Notes under the pieces: generated by a model
Database searches by the model: none
What the model saw: only the letters and a program-made list of their open reading frames with translations
What the model was told of the DNA's origin: nothing
Part shown: positions 55,123 to 64,000 of the stretch, in pieces
Layout of the letters: each line of letters begins with the position of its first letter
Numbering within the stretch: position 1 is the first letter of the stretch
NCBI GenBank assembly: GCA_035578155.1
Contig: JAPWDM010000017.1
Span: forward strand, 5,592,482-5,656,481
From: Brachynemurus nebulosus
Lineage: Eukaryota > Arthropoda > Insecta > Neuroptera > Myrmeleontidae
Reading direction: 5' to 3'
Length of the DNA: 64,000 nt
Program-made: the position numbers and the translations under genes

Positions 55123-56500
55123 CAACATCAGTTTGCTGGAAGCAGCTAAGAAAGATAAATAATAAACACAATTACACCACCATTCCGGCATTAGTAGATC
55201 AAAATGTCACCGTGACAAAAAAAAAAAAAAAAAAATATTAGAACTATTTGCAGACTACTTTCATAATATCTCTTCAATCAATGTAACAAATAATGATATC
55301 ATAGAACCACAAAATAACATAGATAACAGCTCAGACAATTTAAAGGAGTACAATCAACTTTTTACAGAAGAAGAATTACAAACTGCAATTAAATCCTTCA
55401 AAATATCAGTACCAGGACCAGACTTTATTCACATTTCAATGCTACAGCACATAAACGAAACTTCAGCAAGTGCTCTATTAAACTTTTATAACAACATTTG
55501 GTCTAGACAAATTACACCATCATCATGGAATCATGCGCACATCATACCATTGCTCAAACCTAACAAGACGGCTACAGAAGTTACGAGCTACAGACCAATC
55601 TCTTTAACCAATACAATGTGCAAAATAATGGAAAAAATGGTCAACAATAGACTAATGTGGTGCCTAGAAAAGAGAAACACATTCCCAAAACAACAATGCG
55701 GCTCAAGGAAAAGCAACAGCGCATTAGACCAATTAACAAACTAGAAAATGAAATACAAGAAGGATTTCTCCGCAAACAATACACGATGGCAGTCTTCTTA
55801 GATATCGAAAAAGCATACGATAGAAGAAGGCGTGATAAAATATTGTCAACTTTGTCATATCTAGGACTAAAAGGAAACATTACAGCATTCATAAAGAATT
55901 TTTTAAGACATAGAACATTCCAAATCCGAATTGGGAAAAACCTATCAAAATCAAAAGTTCAAGAAAACGGCATTCTACAAGGGTCAGCTATAAGTCCAAC
56001 CTTGTTTATCATAGCCACTATCGAAATTCCAAGTCTCATAGATCGTCCCATCTCATGCTCCCTCTTTGTGGACGACATTGCTCTTTATATTAGAGGATAC
56101 AATTTACAATATATGACAGAAAAGCTCCAAATAACACTAAATAATCTCACCAGTTGGTATAATCAGAGCGGATTAACATTTGCAGAAACTAAATCCAAAT
56201 ATATAATATTCACACGAAAAAAGAAAATAAGTGAAAACAACATAAATCTAAAAATCAACGATGTTAACATACAACGAAGTAACACAATAACATTCCTTGG
56301 TATGGCATGGGATCATAAACTAAATTGGAAAGCACATATTTATAATTTGAAAAGAAAATGCTTCAAATCATTAAACTTAATGAAAGCAATTGGTCATCAA
56401 TCCTGGGGAAGTGACAGAAAAACACTACTAACTATATATCGCAGCGTGGTACGATCCAAATTAGACTACGGAGCAATAATCTATGATTCTGCCGCTCCTA
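55123..56500 (+). pseudogene. Non-LTR retrotransposon ORF2: reverse transcriptase
   Basis: Continues the frame cut at 46504. Visible RT blocks: LLKPNKTATEVTSYRPISL, MAVFLDIEKAYD (motif A), NGILQGSAISPTLF (motif B region) and CSLFVDDIALY (motif C, FVDD). RT primes on nicked DNA in non-LTR elements. Frameshifts occur in an A run near 55220 and near 55740. The frame stops at a MITE inserted at 56501. Confidence 0.9.
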
Positions 56501-56952
56501 TTGGGGTCTGTCCTATGGGTGAAGTTTCAAAAAAATGGCTGACAAAAAAGTGCATTAACATTAGTTTCATATATTAGTAGTTAGTGCTATATTAAGAAAA
56601 AATAGTAAATGTTAGAACTTTTTGAATTTGGGTTGACACAAGTCCGAAGCAAAGGAATTGTGTTGAACGAGAGAAAATTTTACATCTGTAAAACAGTTAA
56701 AATATGGTTAAAATATGAAAAAATGCGTGAATGAGTTAACGAATATTACAATTTACAGTATACAAACGTCAAATTTAAATAGCAAAGTCATAAAATAACT
56801 GGAAAACTGTAAATGAATGGAAAAATTAAATCAATTGTATGTATTTTCAAATTTAGAAAATTCAGCTCATAAATGACATTTGAGAAAATGCACTTTAAAA
56901 ATAGTCTGATTTTTCAACACCAGATGTCATACCGCCATTCGACAGATCCCAA
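56501..56952. mobile_element. MITE (452 bp) inside the non-LTR element
   Basis: Ends TTGGGGTCTGTC and GACAGATCCCAA between TA dinucleotides (56499-56500, 56953-56954). It interrupts the ORF2 sequence between DSAAP and VIKTLDSIQNEALRIATG. Interior AT-rich, non-coding. TA duplication suggests a mariner relative. Confidence 0.75.
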
Positions 56953-58135
56953 TAGTAATCAAAACTCTAGATAGTATTCAAAATGAAGCACTCAGAATTG
57001 CAACAGGTTCCTTTAGAACTACGCCAACACGTAGCTTAGAAATAGAAACGAATACAGTATCGCTGAAAGAAAGAAGAAAAGAACTATCACTAAAATATTA
57101 TATTAACTTACACTCCAGAAAAAACAACACAGCATATGAAATAATAAACACAAGGACAATAGAAAGATACGAAAATAATAAAATTTCAAAGCCTTTGAAC
57201 ATTCGATGCAAATATATTTTAAGTAACCTACAACTGGAAATACCTGACGTGGCTCAGATTAAAACTACAAAGTATCCTCCCTGGTATTATTCTACACCAC
57301 GAGTAAATTTGCAGCTATCTTTACTACCCAAAATTTCCACGAATACTATACAATATCGAACAGAATTTCTCGAAACGATCAATAACGAATATCAAAATTA
57401 TGAAAATAATCTACACAGACGGATCAAAAACAGAAATGAAAACAGCATCAGCTTATGTAATAAATAACCAAAAAATATCATATAAGCTACCATGTTACGC
57501 AACAATTTTCATTGCCGAATTACATGCAATTAAAGAGGCAATGATGTACATATCATCAACCAATTTCTCTAATGTTCTCATATGCTCCGATTCATTCACT
57601 GCCTTACAATCTTTAAAAAATTATCGACAAACTAAACATCCCTTAGTTATAGAAATCACAGATTTAGTGTACGAAGTAATGTTAATACATCAGAATGTAG
57701 AGTTTATGTGGATTCCTGGCCATTCAGGAATTATCGGGAATGAAATGGCAGATCAAGCAGCCCAGCAAGACAACAACACATACGATCAATCCACTATATG
57801 CGTTATAGCCAGTGATTTAATATCGCATATAAAAAAAAAGATTAAACAGTGACAGACAAAATGATTGGTCGATAACTCCAAATAATAAACTAAAAGAAGT
57901 GAAACCTACTATTGAATATTGGAACACCGCTTGCAGAATAAATAGAAAAGAAGAAGTCTTATTATGCAGACTAAGAACAGGACATACCAAAATCACCCAT
58001 AAATATTTACTCAACAAAGAAAATCCTCCATACTGTGGCGCGTGCAATACAACTTTAACAGTCAAACACATACATATTAGTGGAATGTCAAAAATACAAC
58101 AGACACAAAACAATAGAGAACACCCCATTTCATGA
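56953..58135 (+). pseudogene. Non-LTR ORF2: linker, RNase H and C-terminal zinc knuckle
   Basis: After the RT thumb (SIQNEALRIATGSF) comes an RNase H domain at 57400-57852 with IYTDGSK (Asp), AELHAIKEA (Glu), ICSDSFTAL (Asp) and HSGIIGNEMADQAA, then RLRTGHTKITHKYL and PPYCGACNTTLTVKH, the C-terminal Cys/His region common to RNase-H-bearing jockey/I-type elements. Frameshifts near 57400 and TGA stops near 57850 show decay. RNase H removes template RNA after reverse transcription. The 3-prime end and any tail are not resolved. Confidence 0.88.
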
Positions 58136-58507
58136 AATTTTAAGTGATAGTGAAATAAATGTGTAAAATTATGAAGTTTCTAAAAAATTAGTAGACAAAA
58201 TATAAACCCAAAGTTTTTTCTGAAAGTGTATTAGAAGCACACATACTTAATTCAAAACAGCAACACACAAATACGTATTTTAATTTAATGCAGTTAATTA
58301 ACCAGCTTACATAACAAATTGTCAATATAACATTTTTTCAACCAAAATAAACTGGCATAATACATTATATAATTTAAATGTATAATAAGTATTTAACTTT
58401 CATTTTTAATTATTGATTGCATATGTATACAAAAATTGTAATAAATTAATTGTAGTCGCAAATGACCAAAGAAGTCGAGCGACAATAAATAAGCTTAAAT
58501 AAATAAT
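58136..58507. other. AT-rich spacer
   Basis: Likely includes the untranslated tail of the non-LTR element; no clear poly-A or tail repeat. Confidence 0.4.
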
Positions 58508-58573
58508 ACCCCTGTCGCAGCATCCTGCATAACATAGCGAGTTTCCGATTATAAAAATTAGTTTTTCTCGGTA

Positions 58574-59172
<599 letters not shown>

Positions 59173-59219
<47 letters not shown>
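59173..59219. repeat. (TA)n tract followed by (TG)n
   Basis: TA run then TG run to about 59234, the same arrangement as in the palindrome centre. Confidence 0.93.
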
Positions 59220-59235
<16 letters not shown>

Positions 59236-59568
59236 TTTCGCACGATAACTCTCGAATGAAATGTCCTATTTTTACGAAATTTTTGCCATAGTCCCGGACT
59301 CAAGTCCATTCCATTCTGGAAATTCTCAAAAAATCTTGCCATAAATGTGATGCTCGGAACATGGTTTTTTGGGCATTTTTCGTGAAAAAAATTAAATTTT
59401 GCAAAAATTTCCCCAAATTCAAAAATTTTTGTAACATTTTTTTACACCATTGAAAAAATCACATAAAAAGGGTTTTTGAACAATAATTATCCTGTCAACT
59501 AATTTCCGACAAAAACTAATTTTTGTAAACGGAAATTCGTTATGTTATGTAGGATGCTGCGACAGAGG

Positions 59569-59869
59569 TATTTTATATGCTACATATTACATTAAATCTA
59601 TAATAATCACTGCTTGTACGGAACACTATTGGCGCAAGTACAACTTGCACTTGGCGACTTTTTTATTTCGTAGTTATGTACATGCCATAGATTCGTATGT
59701 ACATGCAATAGTATTCATATATCAATGGTACATGCATAGGTCTTTGAGGAATATGTATATAGTATCTTACTACATACATATATGTATGTATATATTAACT
59801 CTATAAGTCGTTATTTGACTTCAGTAACGAAATATAGTATATGGATAATCCATATCAAATATCTCCTTA
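59569..59869. other. Spacer without recognised features
   Basis: TATGTACATG-like words repeated near 59680-59740; nothing else. Confidence 0.4.
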
Positions 59870-59994
59870 TTGAAAAACCATGTTCCAGACGTCAGACACG
59901 TCTGGCTGAAGAACTCATCCAAGATTTTTGGACTTCCAACGTTCTCACCAAATTTCGTAATCCTAGGACATTTCGTTCGAGAGTTATCGTGCGG

Positions 59995-60065
<71 letters not shown>

Positions 60066-60066
60066 C

Positions 60067-60152
<86 letters not shown>

Positions 60153-60275
60153 TTTAGTGAAGGTTATTTTCGGGTTCTAGGGACCTCAAAACAAATTTCT
60201 GCCATAGTCCCGGGCTCAGATCGCGTTATGACAGCGGCTGTAATAGCGTGTATCCATTCTGGAAACTCGTTAAAA
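59870..60275. repeat. Family A, copy 4, with interrupted (TA)n core
   Basis: Left part has CAGACACGTCTGGCTGAAGA and CATTTCGTTCGAGAGTTATC; (TA)n at 59999-60148 is interrupted by TAAATACAT and TATACATA; right part has TTCTAGGGACCTCAAAACAA. Outer TIR ends are missing, so it is truncated on both sides. Confidence 0.7.
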
Positions 60276-60302
60276 ATAAGTACACAAATCAATTGCATAT
60301 AC

Positions 60303-60415
60303 GCGGGGGTCCAGAATTATGTACCGTAGTTACTAGAGCTGATAGTTAGATAGTACGTTCAAAAATAATGTTACCTTTTCATGTACGCTTTTTTCCAAAA
60401 CTAATTTTTAGCACA
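60303..60415. repeat. Partial relative of the MITE at 14798
   Basis: GGTCCAGAATTATGTACCGTA and the following GTACGTTCAAAAATAATG-type text match one end of the 14798-15514 element; the other end is absent. Confidence 0.7.
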
Positions 60416-60478
60416 ATCAAATTTTTTTGCAATTGATTTGTGTAGTTGTAGGGAGTGTAAAACCACTATCCAATTCCA

Positions 60479-60609
60479 TGTATATATGTTGCAAGTGAAC
60501 CGCCACTGGATAGACTCACTCGATTTTTTCACGCAAATGTTCTTATCAGAGGGGCAGGGCCAGAATCGAGTGACTCTATCCAGTGGCGGTTCACTTGTAA
60601 CATATATAT
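60479..60609. mobile_element. Hairpin MITE (about 131 bp)
   Basis: Arms GCAAGTGAACCGCCACTGGA and complement enclose a short loop. The opposite arm of the large foldback (near 62575) reads straight through this site, giving an empty-site comparison with TA at the junction. Confidence 0.75.
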
Positions 60610-61014
60610 CGCGCGTTTTCTATCTCTAACTCGTATATCAAAAATCACAGTTTTCAGGAAATACAAAAAACATATTAAATACTATATTTTCATCACTATG
60701 AATTTAAGATTTATGTATGTTACACTTTTTGATGTTTGCTACCTATGTAGACATGAAGCAGACATTTAAATATTTTAAATTACAAGCTATCGATGTTTTT
60801 AGTAAATACGAGTTTGCTGCCCACTTCTTTTCTCAATATACGAGTTTGTAAAATAAATCGATTTTTTTTTTTTTGCATATTCCGATAGTATAACCAGTAA
60901 CTTAAATTTTAAACGCGTTTTTCTCGAAACTACATTTTTTCTGATAGTTTTCTGACAAAACCTGGTATATGGTATACGAGTTTGTGTAAAATTATTTTTT
61001 ATTACTCATGCGGG

Positions 61015-61490
61015 AGAAGTACTAACTTGGCGCACACATTTCTGTACACAAAATAGCTGTTTGCCCACTGTACTCTTCCCGCATACTTTTTTGCGTGTGG
61101 AAAGTAACTTTGCACACGCAAATTGACAATAAAACACGCAAAATTTAATCAAAACACGCAAAGCCGCCTCTTAATTTTTCATTTAAAAAATATTTCATAA
61201 TTATTTCTATAGTAACCATCAATAAAGTAATTTAAACGATAATTAATTCAGAAAAAAAAGACGAACAGTTAAAAATATTATTTTAAAAATAAATAATAAT
61301 GTCAAAATAGTGATAATAATAGAAAAAAGTATGTGAAATTCGTAATAAAAAATAGTATGTGCAACTCGTGCGGGATTATCGATTGCCCCACTCAAGCGAA
61401 TGAGCGCACGAACGTAGTGAGTGCGCTCAACTTCGCTTTCGTGGGCAATCGACAATTTCCCACACTTATTGCACAATATACTATTTTGAA
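61015..61490. other. Extra block in the left arm, possible insertion
   Basis: Absent from the opposite arm. Contains ATCGATTGCCCCAC / GTGGGCAATCGAC as an inverted pair at 61378-61455 and a run of ACACGCAAA words near 61095-61160. Ends share CGGGA/CCCAC-type words but I could not fix boundaries. Confidence 0.45.
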
Positions 61491-61721
61491 ATAAGTAACA
61501 TTTTTATCAGCATACCCTCGTACTTGACCAAGATACAACTATCTGACACTAGAGTTCGCAGGTGCTGTACACAACAAATCCAATGGTACGTAGTGGTCGG
61601 TGCAAACTTAAGGGGAAGTACGTAAAATCGGAAGATCAGGAGCGTCGGTAAACTTTTATTTGAGGGGTTGGTAAATATTATTTATTATATAAACAAGTAC
61701 ATATTCTATACATATAAATAA

Positions 61722-62114
61722 GTACAGTACGCGTCAAAAAGTGATCGAACACTCTAAACGGGGGTGCCCACACTTTTGACGCCGCACTGTACTTAATGTT
61801 ATGGTACACTGCCGTGTCAAAAGTGTGGGCACCCCTCCCCGGGTTTAGGTGTCCGATCACTTTTTGAAGCGTACTGTACTTATTTTGTGGACTTATAAAT
61901 CTTGACATTTGACTCCAACATGCGCGCGCTTAAATAAGTACAGTACGCTTCAAAAAGTGATCAAACTCCTTAACCCCGAGGGGAGGGGGGTGTGCCCATA
62001 CTTTTGACACGGCAGTTTACCATAACATTAAGTACAGTGCGGTGTCAAAAGTGTTGGCACCCTCCCCCCTGAGTGAGAGTTTTCGATCACTTTTTGAAGC
62101 GTACTGTACTTATT
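61722..62114. repeat. Clustered Tc1-like terminal sequences
   Basis: Four stretches of TACAGT(A/G)CG(C/G)...GTCAAAA with GATCACTTTTTGA-type partners at 61722-61800, 61797-61880, 61935-62030 and 62033-62114 alternate in orientation. They look like ends of Tc1-type MITEs stacked head to head. Confidence 0.6.
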
Positions 62115-62650
62115 TATATGTATATAATATGTACTTGTTTATATAATAAATAATATTTACCAACCCCTCAAATAAAAGTTTACCGACGCTCCTGATCTTC
62201 CGATTTTACGTACTTCCCCTTAAATTTGCACCGACCACTACGTACCATTGGATTTGTGGTGTACAGCACCTGCGAACTCTAGTGTCAGATAGTTGTATCT
62301 TGGTCAAGTACGAGGGTATGCTAATAAAAATGTTACTTATTTCAAAAAATAATTTTACACAAACTCGTATACCATATACCAGGTTTTGTCAGAAAACTAA
62401 ATTTAGTTCATGTGGTACAAGTTTGTATTTAATTGAATAATTATTTTTCCATTAACTATTTTGCAATATTTCTTAGTGCATCATATGGGGAAGTGGATTA
62501 TGTACATGTATGACTTTCTAACTCAAAACCGTCAAAAAACCTTATACGAGTTTGAGACAGAAAAGGCGCGATATATGGAATTGGATAGTGGTTTTACACT
62601 CCCTACAAGTACACAAATAAATTGCAAAAAAAATTTGATCGTGCTAAAAA

Positions 62651-62994
62651 TGCAATTCCTAATATGCTTTACCGACTGCATAGGAGCTCCAATATAACGT
62701 AGCGGCCGGTACAAAATAAGGGGAAGTACGTTATATCGGATCACCAGGGCCGTCAGTAAAATTTTTTTAAGGAGGTACAGAAACATAATATGCGAACACG
62801 TATGCATTCCATTATTGATATACACACGCAAACATACTTATTTAAATGCATGTTTACAAGAACACACGTCTTCATCTAAATACGCACTTATATATACACA
62901 ACTTGTACATTATTGTTGTAAGTATATTAGAAAAATGGATAAGCTGCGAAATTTGACAACAATTTTACTATACCTTTTTAGAAACCAGTCAAAA
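62651..62994. other. Spacer with a diverged repeat
   Basis: 62690-62775 (GTAGCGGCCGGTAC, AAGGGGAAGTACGT) is a direct diverged copy of 61580-61665. Otherwise nothing recognised. Confidence 0.5.
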
Positions 62995-63815
62995 TATTAA
63001 AAAATCGACTTCACTATTGGTTAGAAATTGAAAAATAAATCAAACAGTGGAATTTAACAAAAGTTATAGAATATTCTATTCGGAAACTAGGAAAGATATC
63101 GAAAAATAAACTTTACCATGAGATAGGTTATCAAAGAAAATGCTAAATAACGATATTTGAAAAATGTTCTCGAATATTCTATTCGGAAACTAACAAAAAT
63201 ATTGAGAAAGCAACTTCATCAGTAGATTGCTCCTTGGAGAAAAAGATCAAATAGTGGCACTATACAAAAATTTTTGTTATAAAATTTACGCCAACGTATA
63301 CAATTGCAAAAAAAGTATAATCTTTACATTTTCCTTAAATAAAGTATTCTAAAACTCTTGTTCAATTCCACTATTTGATCTTTTATTTAATAATTAGATG
63401 AGTGATAAAATCGGTTTTTTGATATTTTTACTAATTCTCAAATAGAACATTCTAGAAGATTGTTCAATTCTTGTTATTTAGGCTTTCATTCGATGACAAA
63501 TCCGATGGTGAAATCAGTTTTCCGATATCTTTGCTAATTCTCGAATAGAACATTGTGCAATTTTTGTTTTTTAAGCTTTTATTCGAAGATCAATTCGATG
63601 GTGAAGTTAGTTTCTCGATATCTTTGCTAGTTCTCGAATAGAACATTCTAGAACATTGCTAATTTTTTGTTATTTATGCTTTTATTTGAAGACCAATTCG
63701 ATGGCGAAGTTGGTTTCTCGATACCTTTGCTAGTTCTCGTATAGAATATTGCTAAAGTTTTTATTCGAAGACCAATTCGATGGGGAAGTTGGTTTTCCGA
63801 TATCTCTGCTAGATC
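62995..63815. repeat. Inverted array of 80-105-bp repeats
   Basis: On the right, at least four forward units (around 63430, 63534, 63628, 63730, partial at 63809) carry CGATATCTTTGCTA then TTCTCGAATAGAAC and GAAGACCAATTCGATGG. On the left, about two units lie in reverse (GTTCTCGAATATTCTATTCG, GGAAACTA). The reversal falls near 63300. Confidence 0.75.
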
Positions 63816-64000
63816 TCATATTTAATTTTTACGAAGTATGTACAGGAAAATCATAATTATCCAAATTAATGTGAACAAAATTTTACAAATTTTGTTACTC
63901 ATGGATTATGTTTAACATGCCTTTAAAATATTAACATATAAATGTTACATTGCAAAAAGAATTTACTCTTAATTTTTGAAAGCCGCTAATGATTATGGTT
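63816..64000. other. AT-rich window end
   Basis: No feature recognised. Confidence 0.4.

Larger units (their letters stand above)
60416..62650. mobile_element. Large nested foldback (about 2.2 kb)
   Basis: Matching inverted blocks: 60416-60478 with 62585-62650 (AGGGAGTGTAAAACCACTAT and complement), 60609-60650 with 62535-62580, 60955-61010 with 62345-62397 (CCTGGTATATGGTATACGAG), and 61490-61880 with 61938-62345. Extra DNA sits only in one arm at 60479-60609 and 61015-61490, i.e. later insertions. No transposase. Confidence 0.72.

Overview
The window looks like a piece of an AT-rich insect (at least arthropod) nuclear genome made almost entirely of transposable elements. Pointers are a BEL/Pao LTR retrotransposon, a Ty3/gypsy integrase, an RNase-H-bearing non-LTR retrotransposon, an insect-type C2H2 zinc-finger/protein-primed DNA polymerase B remnant of Maverick/Polinton kind, piggyBac-, hAT-, mariner- and Helitron-type non-autonomous elements, and very long (TA)n tracts. 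I found no convincing host gene, tRNA or rRNA. Species cannot be assigned from sequence alone.

Layout. 1-10250: intergenic DNA with Helitron, foldback and (TA)n-centred repeats, and a local duplication carrying a piggyBac-type MITE whose empty site is preserved next to it. 10252-27925: a 17.7-kb structure bounded by inverted arms of about 2.7 kb matching sequence. The left arm also holds a decayed pogo/Tc1-like transposase, both arms hold the same 85-codon ORF, and the centre holds a degraded zinc-finger plus DNA polymerase B gene and a long gene-free AT-rich tract. 27941-35380: two hAT-type MITEs with exact 8-bp target duplications, a small TTAA element, a Ty3/gypsy integrase fragment, and a 2-kb stretch unusually rich in perfect stem-loops, including three tandem three-hairpin modules whose stems covary. 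35927-43792: a complete BEL/Pao element (minus strand) with two LTRs and a 5-bp TATAT duplication, its ORF broken by two frameshifts and one stop.

46372-58135: a non-LTR retrotransposon ORF2 split by an 8612-bp element (46505-55116) that has the exact Maverick/Polinton hallmarks: it starts AG, ends CT and is flanked by the 6-bp duplication AAACTC. It has 2-kb terminal inverted repeats that each contain two convergent genes, and a core with an intact 387-codon zinc-finger gene driven by a textbook TATA/Inr promoter. It carries none of the large Maverick genes, so it looks like a non-autonomous relative. This is the strongest candidate for something undescribed.

58508-64000: palindromic DNA, including a near-perfect 600-bp palindrome, a 2.2-kb nested foldback with Tc1-like ends, and an inverted array of 80-105-bp repeats.

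How the parts relate. The order of insertions can be read from nesting: non-LTR element first, then the Maverick-like element into it, then a Helitron and a TTAA MITE into that element's core. In the BEL element an extra palindrome-bearing insert sits in the 5-prime LTR. Most coding regions are decaying; the only long uninterrupted frames are the 387-codon zinc-finger gene and segments of BEL.
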